From positions 248,001-312,000 of the forward strand of contig NZ_FNQB01000002.1 of assembly GCF_900107455.1 (NCBI RefSeq): a stretch of 64,000 nt of DNA, written 5' to 3'. Shown here one piece after another: positions 7,168 to 16,640 of this stretch. Source of the DNA: Asanoa ishikariensis. GTDB taxonomy: Bacteria; Actinomycetota; Actinomycetes; Mycobacteriales; Micromonosporaceae. The translations under genes and the position numbers were made by a program. The notes beneath the pieces were generated by a model that worked only from the letters and a program-made list of their open reading frames with translations, was not told where the DNA came from and ran no database searches. Numbering within the stretch: position 1 is the stretch's first letter; the number at the start of each line of letters is the position of its first letter.

Positions 7168-8590
7168 CGAGGTATGCCTCCAGCCCGTGGCGGCCGCCTT
7201 CGCGACCGTAGCCGGACTCCTTGTAGCCGCCGAACGGCGAAGTCGGGTCGAACTTGTTGAACGTGTTGGCCCAGACCACGCCGGCGCGCAGCCGGTCGGC
7301 CATCCAGAGGATCCGGGAGCCCTTGTCGGTCCAGACACCCGCGGACAGGCCGTAAGGCGTGTTGTTGGCCTTCTCGACCGCCTCAGCCGGCGTGCGGAAG
7401 GTCAGCACCGACAGCACCGGACCGAAGATCTCCTCGCGGGCGATGCGGTGGGCCTGGGTGACGCCGGTGAAGATGGTCGGCGCGAACCAGAAGCCGTTCT
7501 CGGGCAGGTCGCACGGCGGCGACCAGCGCTCGGCGCCCTCTTCGCCGCCGATGTCGGACAGCGTGCGGATCCGCTCGAGCTGCGCGGCCGAGTTGATCGC
7601 GCCGATGTCGGTGTTCTTGTCGAGCGGGTCACCGACCCGCAGCCGGGCCATCCGCCGCTTGAGCGAGGCGAGCACGGGCTCGTAGACCGACTCCTGGACC
7701 AGCAGCCGTGAACCCGCACAGCACACGTGGCCCTGGTTGAAGAAGATGCCGTTGACGATGCCCTCGACGGCCTGGTCGATGGGCGCGTCTTCGAAGACCA
7801 CGTTGGCGGCCTTGCCGCCGAGCTCGAGCGTGACCTTCTTTCGCGAGCCGGCCACCGAACGGGCGATCGCCTTGCCGACGTCGGTCGAGCCGGTGAACGC
7901 GATCTTGTCGACGCCGGCGTGCTCGACCAGCGCGCGGCCGGTCTCGCCGGCGCCGGTGACGATGTTGACCACGCCCGGCGGCAGGTCGGCCTGCTGGCAG
8001 ATCTCGGCGAAGAGCAGCGCGGTCAGCGGCGTGGTCTCCGCCGGCTTGAGGACCACGGTGTTGCCGGCCGCGAGCGCCGGCGCGATCTTCCACGCGAGCA
8101 TGAGCAGCGGGAAGTTCCACGGGATGACCTGGGCGGCGACGCCCAGCGGGCGCGGCGCCGGGCCGAACCCGGCGTGCGACAGCTTGTCGGCCCAGCCGGC
8201 GTAGTAGAAGAAATGCGCCGCGACCAGCGGGATGTCGACGTCACGGGACTCGCGGATCGGCTTGCCGTTGTCGAGCGACTCCAGGACGGCCAGCTCGCGG
8301 CCGCGCTCCTGGATGATGCGGGCGATCCGGTAGAGGTATTTGGCGCGGTCGCGACCCGGCATCCGGGACCAGACCTTGTCGTAGGCCTTCCGGGCCGCCG
8401 CGACCGCACGGTCGACGTCGGCGGGACCGGCCTCGGCGACCTCCGAGAGCACCTCTTCGGAGGCGGGGTTGATCGTCTTGAAGTACGCACCGTCGGCGGG
8501 GTCGACGAAGGCGCCGTCGACAAACAGGCCGTAGGACGGCTTGATGTCGACGACCGCGCGGGATTCGGGGGCGGGGGCGTATTCGAACAT
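7160..8590 (-). CDS. Aldehyde dehydrogenase of the deoxyribose operon
   Basis: 476 residues, full-length NAD(P)-dependent ALDH. Visible motifs: QVIPWNFPLLMLAWK, GNTVVLKPAETTP, FTGSTDVGKAI, the general base Glu in LELGGKAANVV, and the nucleophile Cys in NQGHVCCAGSR. It lies 2 nt downstream of deoC, so it very likely oxidises the acetaldehyde released from deoxyribose 5-phosphate to acetate; that role is inferred from context, since the sequence alone does not give substrate. The next gene is a truncated ALDH overlapping by 8 nt. Confidence 0.92.
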   Translation of the reverse strand: MFEYAPAPESRAVVDIKPSYGLFVDGAFVDPADGAYFKTINPASEEVLSEVAEAGPADVDRAVAAARKAYDKVWSRMPGRDRAKYLYRIARIIQERGRELAVLESLDNGKPIRESRDVDIPLVAAHFFYYAGWADKLSHAGFGPAPRPLGVAAQVIPWNFPLLMLAWKIAPALAAGNTVVLKPAETTPLTALLFAEICQQADLPPGVVNIVTGAGETGRALVEHAGVDKIAFTGSTDVGKAIARSVAGSRKKVTLELGGKAANVVFEDAPIDQAVEGIVNGIFFNQGHVCCAGSRLLVQESVYEPVLASLKRRMARLRVGDPLDKNTDIGAINSAAQLERIRTLSDIGGEEGAERWSPPCDLPENGFWFAPTIFTGVTQAHRIAREEIFGPVLSVLTFRTPAEAVEKANNTPYGLSAGVWTDKGSRILWMADRLRAGVVWANTFNKFDPTSPFGGYKESGYGREGGRHGLEAYLDV

Positions 8591-8592
8591 CG

Positions 8593-9543
8593 TCAGTCCA
8601 GCGTGAAGTAGTCGGGACCGGCGTAGACACCGGTCGTGAGCTTGGTGCGCTGCATCAGCAGGTCGTTGAGCAGCGTCGAGGCGCCGAAGCGGAACCAGTC
8701 GGGATCGAGCCAGTCGTCACCGGCCGTCTCGTTGACCAGCACCAGGTATTTGATCGCGTCCTTGGTGGTGCGGATGCCGCCGGCGGGCTTGACCCCGACC
8801 TGACGCCCGGTCAGGTCACGGAAGTCGCGCACCGCCTCGATCATCACCAGCGTCACGGGCAGCGTCGCCGCGACCGGGACCTTGCCGGTCGAGGTCTTGA
8901 TGAAGTCGCCACCGGCCAACATGCCGATCCAGGAGGCGCGGCGGACGTTGTCGTAGGTCGACAGCTCGCCGGTCTCCAGGATGACCTTGAGGTGGGCCGG
9001 GCCGCAGGCCTGCTTGACCGCGGCGATCTCCTCGTAGACCTCGAGGTAGCGACCCGACAGGAAGGCACCCCGGTTGATCACCATGTCGATCTCGTCGGCA
9101 CCGGCCGCGACGGCGGCCCGGGTGTCGGCGAGCTTGATCTCGAGCGGCGCCTGGCCGGACGGGAAGGCCGTCGCGACGCTCGCCGTGTGGACGCCGGAAC
9201 CGGCCAGCGCCTCGGTGGCCACCGGGACCATCGCCGGGTAGACGCAGATCGCGGCCACCGACGGGCAGGTCGGGTCGGCCGGGTCGGGCCGCCGGGCCTT
9301 CGCGCAGAGCGCGCGCACCTTGCCGGGGGTATCGGCGCCTTCGAGCGTGGTCAGGTCGACCATGCGGATCGCCAGATCGATCGCCCATGCCTTGGCGGTC
9401 GTCTTGATCGACCGGGTGCCGAGCATGGCGGCGCGTTGTTCCGCGCCAACCTGGTCGACCCCGGGCAGACCGTGCAAAAATGCCCGAAGGGCCGCGTCGG
9501 AGCTTGTTACCGAGGACAGGTCCGACGCCGTCGTCGCTGTCAT
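8593..9543 (-). CDS. deoC: Deoxyribose-phosphate aldolase
   Basis: 316 residues, class I aldolase cleaving 2-deoxy-D-ribose 5-phosphate to glyceraldehyde 3-phosphate and acetaldehyde. The Schiff-base lysine lies in DFIKTSTGK, the second lysine in GVKPAGGIRT, and the catalytic Asp in EIDMVIN. It carries an N-terminal extension of about 70 residues relative to E. coli DeoC, as seen in actinobacterial forms. A TACACT -10 box ends 7 nt before the ATG on the minus strand, which suggests a leaderless mRNA. It is the first gene of an operon with two ALDH genes, and is divergent from upp, so nucleoside salvage genes are grouped here. The shared 106-bp upstream region holds DnaA-box-like sequences. 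Confidence 0.95.
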   Translation of the reverse strand: MTATTASDLSSVTSSDAALRAFLHGLPGVDQVGAEQRAAMLGTRSIKTTAKAWAIDLAIRMVDLTTLEGADTPGKVRALCAKARRPDPADPTCPSVAAICVYPAMVPVATEALAGSGVHTASVATAFPSGQAPLEIKLADTRAAVAAGADEIDMVINRGAFLSGRYLEVYEEIAAVKQACGPAHLKVILETGELSTYDNVRRASWIGMLAGGDFIKTSTGKVPVAATLPVTLVMIEAVRDFRDLTGRQVGVKPAGGIRTTKDAIKYLVLVNETAGDDWLDPDWFRFGASTLLNDLLMQRTKLTTGVYAGPDYFTLD

Positions 9544-9580
9544 GCGGACGAGTGTACGGGTGCCGTGCGGGGTCGATTAG

Positions 9581-9619
9581 TTATCCACAGGTGGGGCGCT
9601 GTCCACAGGCCTGCCCACA
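9581..9619. promoter_or_regulatory. Cluster of DnaA-box-like sequences in the deoC/upp intergenic region
   Basis: TTATCCACA at 9581-9589 matches the consensus DnaA box exactly. CTGTCCACA at 9599-9607 and CTGCCCACA at 9611-9619 are close to the actinobacterial form (TTGTCCACA). All three are on the same strand within 39 bp. They could let DnaA influence deoC or upp, or titrate DnaA. No dnaA, dnaN or AT-rich unwinding element is present, so this is not oriC. Confidence 0.5.
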
Positions 9620-9649
9620 GATCACGACCGACCGGTACCTTGACCAACC

Positions 9650-10282
9650 GTGGACGTACAAGTTGTGAATCATCCCCTCGCGCAGAGCCGCCTGACGGCG
9701 ATGCGGGAAGTGGGCACCGAACCCGGCAGCTTCCGGGCAGCACTGCACGAGCTCACCACCATGCTGGTGTACGAGGCCGCGCGCGCCTTCCCGATCGAGC
9801 AGTACCCCATCGAGACCCCGGTCGCCCCGACCCACGGCACCCGGCTGGCCAACCCGCCGCTGCTGGTGCCGGTCCTGCGCGCCGGGTTGGGCATGGCCGA
9901 CTCCGCCCTGGCGCTGCTACCCGAGTCGTCGATGGGCTTCGTCGGCCTGGCCCGCGACGAGGAGACCTTCGAGCCCCGGGCCTACCTCGAGTCGCTGCCG
10001 GCCGACCTGAGCGGCATCCCGGTGCTGGTGCTCGACCCGATGCTGGCCACGGGAGGCTCGCTGGAGCACTGCTGCCGGCTCCTGGCCGACCGCGGCTGCA
10101 CCGACATCACCGTGATCTGTGTCCTCGCCGCCCCGGAGGGCGTCGCCCGGCTGGAGCGCTCCGGGCTGCCGCTGCGCCTGGTCACGGCATCGATCGACGA
10201 CGAGCTCAACAACAAGAAGTACATCGTTCCCGGCCTAGGTGACGCGGGTGACCGCCAGTTCGGCGGAATGCCCCGTTTTTGA
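9650..10282 (+). CDS. upp: Uracil phosphoribosyltransferase
   Basis: 210 residues. It converts uracil and PRPP to UMP in pyrimidine salvage. The PRPP-binding loop DPMLATGGS, the uracil-site segment near the C-terminus ([11 protein letters not shown]), and PVLRAGLGM are all present and length is standard. The start is GTG 9650, 8 nt after a TACCTT box (9636-9641), consistent with leaderless transcription. It is divergent from deoC. In M. tuberculosis upp (Rv3309c) begins the same gene order that follows here. Confidence 0.96.
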   Translation: MDVQVVNHPLAQSRLTAMREVGTEPGSFRAALHELTTMLVYEAARAFPIEQYPIETPVAPTHGTRLANPPLLVPVLRAGLGMADSALALLPESSMGFVGLARDEETFEPRAYLESLPADLSGIPVLVLDPMLATGGSLEHCCRLLADRGCTDITVICVLAAPEGVARLERSGLPLRLVTASIDDELNNKKYIVPGLGDAGDRQFGGMPRF

Positions 10283-10337
10283 CGCATGGGCGACCGGTGA
10301 GTGCGACGCGGGCGCGGAGCGGCTACCGTTCCGGGCC

Positions 10338-11027
10338 ATGACCACTGTTCCGATCGCCGAGGAGCTTCTGCTGCTCGCCTACGACAACGAGTCCGGGAAG
10401 GCGACCGGTTCGCGCATCGGGCTCGACCTCGGCATGGCCGCGGCAGTGTTGGTGGAGTTGGCCCTCGCCGGCCGGATCGCGTACGCGGACGGCAACATCG
10501 TGGTGGTCGACGCGACACCGACGGGCGTGCCCGTGGCCGACGAAGTGCTTGCCAAGATCGAGTCGAACGTGCCGCACACCCCGGCCTCCTGGGTCCAGCG
10601 GCTCCGCCACGGGCTGCGCGACCGCGTCCTCTCGGACCTGGTCGGCCGCGGCGTGATCCGCGACGTCGACGAGGTCGAGCTCGAGTTCATCCACGTCCAC
10701 CGCTACCCCTCGGTGGACGCGACGGTCGAGGACGAGACCCGCGGTCGCCTTGCCGCCGCCCTGGCCGGCGAGGGCGCCCCCGACGAGCGCACCGCCGCCC
10801 TGGCGACGCTGATCGTCGCGAGCCGCATGGAGGCCGCCCTGGGCCTGACCGGCGACGCGGCCGCGACCGCACACGAGAAGCTCGAGCGCATCGCCAGCGG
10901 CGCCGGCTTCTCCGGCGGCGTCAGCCTCGACCAGTCGACGGTCCGCCCGTCGGTCGCCCTGGTCGTCATCGCCCTGGGCAAGGCCATCCAGGCCGCCCTG
11001 GGCACCCCGCGCCCGGTCACCCACTAG
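10338..11027 (+). CDS. GPP34 (GOLPH3/Vps74-like) family phosphoprotein
   Basis: 229 residues from ATG 10338, which follows TACCGT (10324-10329) by 8 nt. The N-terminal IAEELLLLAYDNESGK and GLDLGMAAAVLVELALAGRI are typical of the GPP34 fold, which in eukaryotes binds PI4P at the Golgi. Bacterial members are common in actinobacteria and have no established role, though lipid or membrane binding is plausible. It is followed by a terminator hairpin. An earlier in-frame start at 10239 would overlap upp and lacks family sequence. Confidence 0.88.
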   Translation: MTTVPIAEELLLLAYDNESGKATGSRIGLDLGMAAAVLVELALAGRIAYADGNIVVVDATPTGVPVADEVLAKIESNVPHTPASWVQRLRHGLRDRVLSDLVGRGVIRDVDEVELEFIHVHRYPSVDATVEDETRGRLAAALAGEGAPDERTAALATLIVASRMEAALGLTGDAAATAHEKLERIASGAGFSGGVSLDQSTVRPSVALVVIALGKAIQAALGTPRPVTH

Positions 11028-11048
11028 CCCCCGGTCCGGGCCGGGGGC
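11027..11048 (+). terminator. Intrinsic-type terminator after the GPP34 gene
   Basis: GCCCCCGG (11027-11034) and CCGGGGGC (11041-11048) form an 8-bp stem with a 6-nt loop, starting at the stop codon of the GPP34 gene and followed by TT. Confidence 0.6.
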
Positions 11049-11112
11049 TTCGGTGTCGTGGCGCGGCCGAAGATGACCTCGGAGCGCGATCGCGCCACTA
11101 CGCTGTGAAAGC

Positions 11113-12921
11113 GTGGCCTCTGCCGTCAGCGATCAAACAGGACCGCCGGCCGGGGCAGAGCGGCTCGCACGGCCCACGTGGGTCGGGCCGGTCAGCACCG
11201 TCGCCGTGGCCCTGCTCTACCTCGGCGCCGCCTTCGCCGTCACCGGGCGTCTGTGGGTCGATCTGAGCACCGCCACCCCCGCCGTCAACCCGCAGGACCA
11301 CGTCTTCTTCCAGTGGGTGCTGGCGCACGGTGCGCAGGTGGCCGAGCACGGGATCTACCCCTTCACCACCAAGTCGCTCAACATGCCCGACGGCGTCAAC
11401 CTCATGGCCAACACGTCGGTGCTCGGGCTGGGCATCCCCATGTCGCCGATCACCCTGCTCTGGGGACCGCAGACGGCGTTCGCGGTGCTTCTGGTGATCG
11501 GGCTCGCCGGCACGGCCTTCGGCTGGTACTGGGTGTTCAGTCGCCATCTGGTCGACAACCGCCTGGTGGCGTTCGCCGCCGGTGCCCTCTGCGGCTTCGC
11601 TCCGGGGCTCATCAGCCACGCCCAGGGCCACGTCAACTGGACCGCCCAGTTCGTCGTCCCCTGGCTCGTCGTCGCGGTCATCAGGCTCGCGAGACCGGGC
11701 CGGGCGATCCGGCGGGGGATCTGGCTCGGCCTCCTCGTCACGTACCAGGCCTTCGTCAACGAGGAGGTCCTGCTCTACACCGCCCTCGGTCTGTTCGTCT
11801 TCGTCCTCTGCTACGTCGTCTTCAACCCCCGCGAGAGCAAGACCAAGATCCCGAGCTTCCTCGGCGGACTGGCCATCGCCATCGCAACAGCCGGAGCCCT
11901 GCTGGCCTACCCGCTCTGGGTGCAGTTCTACGGGCCGCAGAGCTACGAGGGCGTGCCCACCGCGGTCAAAGACGTCAGCACGGACCTCGCCGCCTACCCC
12001 GCCTTCGCCCGGCTCTCGATCGCCGGCAGCACCGAAACGGCCGAGCGGCTCACCCAGGGCCCGGCCGAGGAGAACAGCTTCCTCGGCTGGCCCCTGCTGA
12101 TCGCCTGTGTGATCGGCATCGGGCTCACCTGGAAAAGCAGGACGACCTGGGCGCTGGTCGTCACCGCGTTCGTCTTCGGCGCCCTCTCGCTCGGGCCGGA
12201 GATCATGATCGACCAGGACGGCACCGGCGTCGAAGGCCCATGGCGCTGGCTGGAGAACCTGCCCGTCTTCAACTCGGTCGTCCCGACCAGGCTCTCGCTG
12301 ATCGTGGTGCCCGTCGCGGCCGCGCTGCTTGCCCTCGGCGCCGACCAGGCACTCAAAATGGCCCGAAGAACGAGGAACGAGAAGCTGAGGATCGCCATCA
12401 GGACCGTGACGGCCGCGGCCGTCCTGGGTGCGCTGGTCCCGCTGGCACCGCAACAGCTCCCGACCGTCGACGTCCCCAAAACCCCGGCGTTCGTCACCCA
12501 GGGCCTCTGGCGCGACTACGCGAGCGACGGCCAGAGCCTGGTGTTCGTGCCGGTCACCGACAACATCTACCTCGACGGGATGCGCTGGGCCGCCCAGGCG
12601 CAGATCGGCTTCGCCATCGCCGGCGGGTACTTCCTCGGCCCGGCCACCGAGGGCGCCGACAACCGGGCCATCTTCAACGCGCCGACCCGGTTCACCGGCG
12701 CCCTGTTCGACCAGACCAGTCGCACCGGCGACCTGCCACCGGTCACCGACGAGACCCGCGCCAAGTTCGCCGACGACCTGGCCTTCTGGCGCGCGGACGC
12801 GCTGATCCTGCCGCAGACGGAGACGAACGCCGGCCAGCTCCGCTTCCTGGTGATCGAGCTGACCGGCGAGATCCCCGACGAGGTCGGCGGCGCCTGGGTC
12901 TGGCGAACAAAGACCAGCTAA
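11113..12921 (+). CDS. Polytopic membrane protein, GT-C-like
   Basis: 602 residues from GTG 11113, which follows TACGCT (11099-11104) by 8 nt. About ten hydrophobic segments fill residues 22-440, followed by an extracytoplasmic domain of about 150 residues (from LWRDYASDGQSLVFVP on). An acidic first loop (NPQDHVFFQWVL) and conserved HAQGHVNW recall GT-C membrane glycosyltransferases that use polyprenyl-phosphate sugars, but I cannot confirm a catalytic pair. It converges on the phosphomannomutase gene with a 4-bp gap. That neighbour makes sugar 1-phosphates, so a cell-envelope glycan role is possible but unproven. Confidence 0.75.
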   Translation: MASAVSDQTGPPAGAERLARPTWVGPVSTVAVALLYLGAAFAVTGRLWVDLSTATPAVNPQDHVFFQWVLAHGAQVAEHGIYPFTTKSLNMPDGVNLMANTSVLGLGIPMSPITLLWGPQTAFAVLLVIGLAGTAFGWYWVFSRHLVDNRLVAFAAGALCGFAPGLISHAQGHVNWTAQFVVPWLVVAVIRLARPGRAIRRGIWLGLLVTYQAFVNEEVLLYTALGLFVFVLCYVVFNPRESKTKIPSFLGGLAIAIATAGALLAYPLWVQFYGPQSYEGVPTAVKDVSTDLAAYPAFARLSIAGSTETAERLTQGPAEENSFLGWPLLIACVIGIGLTWKSRTTWALVVTAFVFGALSLGPEIMIDQDGTGVEGPWRWLENLPVFNSVVPTRLSLIVVPVAAALLALGADQALKMARRTRNEKLRIAIRTVTAAAVLGALVPLAPQQLPTVDVPKTPAFVTQGLWRDYASDGQSLVFVPVTDNIYLDGMRWAAQAQIGFAIAGGYFLGPATEGADNRAIFNAPTRFTGALFDQTSRTGDLPPVTDETRAKFADDLAFWRADALILPQTETNAGQLRFLVIELTGEIPDEVGGAWVWRTKTS

Positions 12922-12925
12922 CGGC

Positions 12926-14572
12926 TCACCAGATCCCGAGCGACGCCGCCGTCTCCGTGCGCAGGGCCCGGACCGAGGCCGAAGCCCGCTCGCGCGCCGC
13001 CGCCACGTCGCCGTCCACGACGGGTTCGACCACTTCCAGGTACGCCTTCAGCTTGGGCTCCGTGCCGGACGGCCGGACCACCACCCGCGCCGACTCGGTG
13101 CGCAGGATGAGCACGTCGTTCTCCGGCGCCAGGTCCTCGACCGAGATCACCGGGTCGTCGAGCAGCGAGCCGGGCGTCTTGGTGCGGATGTAGGCCATCG
13201 CCGTGTCGATCTCCGACAGGTCGTCGACGCGGACCGAGAGCTGGTCGGTGGCGTAGACGCCGAACTCGGCGGCGATCTCGTCCAAGCGGTCGCCAATAGT
13301 GCGCAGCGAGGCCTTCAACCCCGCGGCGAGCTCGGCCACCAGCAGCGCCGCGGTGATGCCGTCCTTGTCCCGCACCATCGAGGGCGCCACGCAGTAACCC
13401 AGCGCTTCCTCGTACCCGAAAGCCAGGTCTGATCCTGCCCGCACGATCCACTTGAAGCCGGTCAGCGTCGCACCATAAGCGACCCCACGCCGCGCGCAGA
13501 GCTGCGACAGCAGTGAGGACGAGACGATCGTGGTGGCGAAGCGCCCGGTCACCCCGCGCCGTTGCAGGTGGTCGGCGAGCAGCACGCCCACCTCGTCGCC
13601 GCGCAGCATCCGCCAACCGTTCGGGCCGGGGATCGCGACCGCGCACCGGTCGGCGTCGGGGTCGTTGGCGATCGCGATGTCCGCGCCGGTCACCTTCGCG
13701 AGCTCGATCACCCGGTCGATCGCGCCGGGCTCCTCCGGGTTGGGGAACGCCACGGTCGGAAAGAGCGGGTCGGGCTCGGCCTGCTCGGCGACCTCGTGCG
13801 GCCGCGCGAACCCGGCCCGCGCGAACGCCGCCGCCAGCACGCGAGCGCCGACGCCGTGCAGCGGCGTATAGGCCACCGCCAGGTCGCGCGGCCCGTCCGG
13901 ATCGACGACCCGCGTCGCCTCCTCCACATAGGACTCGACGATGTCCTCGTCGAGGACCACCCCGATGGAGCCCAGCGGTACGGAGGACAGCGCGCCGACC
14001 GAGGCGATGGCGGCCGAGATCTCGACGTCGGCGGGCGGCACGATCTGCGCACCCGCGCCGAGCGACCCGCCAAGGCCGGCTCCCAGGTAGACCTTGTAGC
14101 CGTTGTCCTGCGGCGGGTTGTGGCTCGCGGTCACCATTACGCCGGCCGCGGCGGCCAGCTTGCGGACCGCGTACGCCAGCACCGGCGTCGGCAGGGGATG
14201 CGGCAGCAGCAGCGCCTCCCGCCCGGCACCGGTCGCGACCCGGGCGGTCCGCTCGGCGAACTCCCGCGAGCCGTGCCGCGCGTCGTACCCGATGACCAGC
14301 GGACCGGCCGCATCGCGGGCGGCGAGCCAGCCGACCAGGCCGGCCGCCGCCTGGGTGACCACGGCGAGGTTCATTCCGTTCGGTCCGGCCCGCAGCGGGC
14401 CGCGGAGCCCGGCGGTGCCGAAGGTCAGCGGCCCGGCGAACCGGTCGGCCAGATCGTCGGCGGTGTCGGGCAGCCCGTCGAGCACCCGGGCCAGTTCGGC
14501 CCGGCTCGCCTCGTCAGGGTCGTCGGCCAGCCACGCCCGCGCACGGGCCTCCAGGTCGTCGAGCTCAGTCAT
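12926..14572 (-). CDS. Phosphomannomutase/phosphoglucomutase family protein
   Basis: 548 residues, alpha-D-phosphohexomutase of the PMM/PGM superfamily. Catalytic phosphoserine Ser150 sits in TASHNPPQDNGYK, the Mg2+ loop is NDPDADRCAV, the sugar-specificity loop is RGDEVGVLL, and the phosphate-binding loop is RPSGTEPKLK. The enzyme interconverts hexose 6- and 1-phosphates for cell-wall polysaccharide or glycogen precursors. It occupies the place of pmmB (Rv3308) next to upp in the conserved actinobacterial order. Substrate preference (glucose, mannose or ribose phosphate) cannot be read from sequence alone. Confidence 0.93.
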   Translation of the reverse strand: MTELDDLEARARAWLADDPDEASRAELARVLDGLPDTADDLADRFAGPLTFGTAGLRGPLRAGPNGMNLAVVTQAAAGLVGWLAARDAAGPLVIGYDARHGSREFAERTARVATGAGREALLLPHPLPTPVLAYAVRKLAAAAGVMVTASHNPPQDNGYKVYLGAGLGGSLGAGAQIVPPADVEISAAIASVGALSSVPLGSIGVVLDEDIVESYVEEATRVVDPDGPRDLAVAYTPLHGVGARVLAAAFARAGFARPHEVAEQAEPDPLFPTVAFPNPEEPGAIDRVIELAKVTGADIAIANDPDADRCAVAIPGPNGWRMLRGDEVGVLLADHLQRRGVTGRFATTIVSSSLLSQLCARRGVAYGATLTGFKWIVRAGSDLAFGYEEALGYCVAPSMVRDKDGITAALLVAELAAGLKASLRTIGDRLDEIAAEFGVYATDQLSVRVDDLSEIDTAMAYIRTKTPGSLLDDPVISVEDLAPENDVLILRTESARVVVRPSGTEPKLKAYLEVVEPVVDGDVAAARERASASVRALRTETAASLGIW

Positions 14573-14615
14573 CCCGTTTTGATAGCACGTGTCGCGCCGG
14601 GCGGCGTCGACGGGA

Positions 14616-16460
14616 TCAGCTGAGCTGGAACGACCGGACCATCTCGTCGAAGATCGGCTTGCTGTCGGCGAACCGGTCCTCGGTGCTGGTCAGGAAGAAC
14701 GAGTACGCCTTCCCGTCCTTGACCACCGCACCCCAGACGCCGTGCCGGTCCGACTCGCCGCCGCAGGTGTACTCCAGCTCACTGGAGATCCGGCCGTCGA
14801 TCTCGCCGTCGCGCAGGTCGACCCGGCTGTAGGGCTTCGGGCAGGACTTGCCGTTGCCCTTGAGCCCGCGCTCCGCGGCCTGGAGGAAGCCGGTCGGCGT
14901 GGCCTTCGTGCTGACCGATTCGACGAGGATGCGCACCTTTCGGCCCGAGTCGTCCGGATCGATGTAGTCGAAGTAGACGGACTTCCCGCCGCCGGCCTTC
15001 TTCCAGCCCTTGGGAACGTTGACGGAGACCCCGCGCTCGGAGTGCTTCTGCGTGGGGAAGTCCGCCGCGGCGGGCGCGCCGGACGGCCCGCCGGCCTGGA
15101 CCGGCGTGTTGTTGCCGGTCGGCTCGTCGCCGCCACCGTTGAACGCGAAGAACCCGATCAGGATCAGCACGACCGCGAGGCCGCCGGCGACACCGAGCTG
15201 GAGCCGGCGCGGCCAGCCCTTGATCGTGTCGACCAGGTCGCCGCCGCGTTGCTTGAGCCCACCCAGCGACCCGCCGGACGGCGGTGCCGGTGGCGGACCC
15301 CAGCTCGGCGTGGGCATCTGGCCGGTCGGGGCCTGGAGCGAGCTGTGTGCCGGCGGGATCGGCCCGGTCGGCGCGGTGCCGAGCCGGTCCGTCAGCGACT
15401 CGCCCGGCGCCAGCATCGCCCGGCCACCGATCTGCCCGCTCGGGCGTTGTTCCGGCTGCGGCGCGGGCGCCTGCCAGGGTGAACGCTGAGCCGGCACGAC
15501 CGCGTACGGGTCGGTCATCATGTGCACCGGCGCCTTGCTGACCAACGGGCCGGCCAGCAGCTCGCGCAGCATGGCGCGGGAGGTGTTCGCGTCGAACCGG
15601 CGGGCCGGGTCCTTTTCCAGGAGGCCCATCAGCACGTCGTTGAGCACGCCCGCGCGGCTGGTCGGTGCCGGCGGGTCCTCGACGACCGCGTGCATCGTCT
15701 CGATCGGGTCGCCCCGGTCGAACGGCGGTCGCCCCTCGATGGCGGTGTAGAGCGTCACGCCCAGCGAGAACAGGTCGCTGGGTGGGCCGAAGTCCTGGCC
15801 CATGGCGCGCTCGGGCGAGATGAAGTGCGGCGAGCCGAGCACCATGCCCGGTGTCGTGAGCTGCACGTCGGTGGGCATCCGCGCGACGCCGAAGTCGGTG
15901 AGCACACAGCGGCCGTCGGAGCAGATGAGCACGTTGGCCGGCTTGACGTCACGGTGCAGCACGCCGTTGGCGTGGGCGATCTCCAGCGCGCCGAGCAGCG
16001 CGATGCCGATCTTCGCGACCGCACGCGGTGCGACCGGGCCGTCCTCGATCACCATGTCGGCGAGGCTGCGGGCGTCGAGCAGCTCCATGACGATCCACGG
16101 TCGACCGTTCTCCTGAACGACGTCGTAGACCTGCACGACCGACGGGTGCTGGAGCGCTGCCGCGGCGCGCGCCTCGCGCATCGTCCGCTCGTACATGGAG
16201 TCGCGGTCGCTGGGTGCGAGACCCGGCGGGAGCACGACCTCCTTGACCGCGACGTCGCGGCGCAGCAGCACGTCGTTGGCCCGCCAGACGGTGCCCATGC
16301 CGCCGTGGCCGACCGCGGCGCGGAGGGAGTAGCGACCGCCGATCATCGCGCCGGGGGCGGCGCGGCTGCCGGAGACAGCCGTACCCCCGGGGGCGCTGCC
16401 CGGTGCCGAGTTGTTGGATCCGGAGGTGGCGGAGCCGCTCCACGTCGGAATCTGAGTCAC
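14616..16460 (-). CDS. Transmembrane Ser/Thr protein kinase (PknB-like) with extracytoplasmic domain
   Basis: 614 residues from GTG 16460 (VTQIPTWSGS). The kinase domain, about residues 40-300, has the glycine loop VGHGGMGTVW, catalytic HRDVKPANV, DFGVAR and SPERAMGQDFGPPSDLFSLG. A Pro/Gly-rich juxtamembrane segment, one membrane helix (GVAGGLAVVLILIGFF) and an outside domain of about 150 residues with paired cysteines follow. It lacks PASTA repeats, so it is not PknB itself. An alternative TTG at 16496 would add 12 residues but lies directly against its AGGGAGG site. Divergent from the acyl-CoA mutase gene. Confidence 0.88.
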   Translation of the reverse strand: MTQIPTWSGSATSGSNNSAPGSAPGGTAVSGSRAAPGAMIGGRYSLRAAVGHGGMGTVWRANDVLLRRDVAVKEVVLPPGLAPSDRDSMYERTMREARAAAALQHPSVVQVYDVVQENGRPWIVMELLDARSLADMVIEDGPVAPRAVAKIGIALLGALEIAHANGVLHRDVKPANVLICSDGRCVLTDFGVARMPTDVQLTTPGMVLGSPHFISPERAMGQDFGPPSDLFSLGVTLYTAIEGRPPFDRGDPIETMHAVVEDPPAPTSRAGVLNDVLMGLLEKDPARRFDANTSRAMLRELLAGPLVSKAPVHMMTDPYAVVPAQRSPWQAPAPQPEQRPSGQIGGRAMLAPGESLTDRLGTAPTGPIPPAHSSLQAPTGQMPTPSWGPPPAPPSGGSLGGLKQRGGDLVDTIKGWPRRLQLGVAGGLAVVLILIGFFAFNGGGDEPTGNNTPVQAGGPSGAPAAADFPTQKHSERGVSVNVPKGWKKAGGGKSVYFDYIDPDDSGRKVRILVESVSTKATPTGFLQAAERGLKGNGKSCPKPYSRVDLRDGEIDGRISSELEYTCGGESDRHGVWGAVVKDGKAYSFFLTSTEDRFADSKPIFDEMVRSFQLS

Positions 16461-16640
16461 TGAAAAGCCGCCGGGGGGTCGAGGGCCAGTTACCAACCTC
16501 CCTATCTTGGGGGAGGCGGCCCGATAAGGGAAACCGCATCACCTGTTGTGATGGATCATCGACGTTGGGTGCTAAAGACCCGAACCGTCTGTGCCCAATG
16601 CCTCACGGTGGCGGGGGTCGGCGAGCCTTAGGATCCGTTA

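Noticed and set aside
9581-9619. Replication origin
   Set aside because: Only three boxes, no AT-rich region, and neighbouring genes are deoC and upp rather than dnaA/dnaN.
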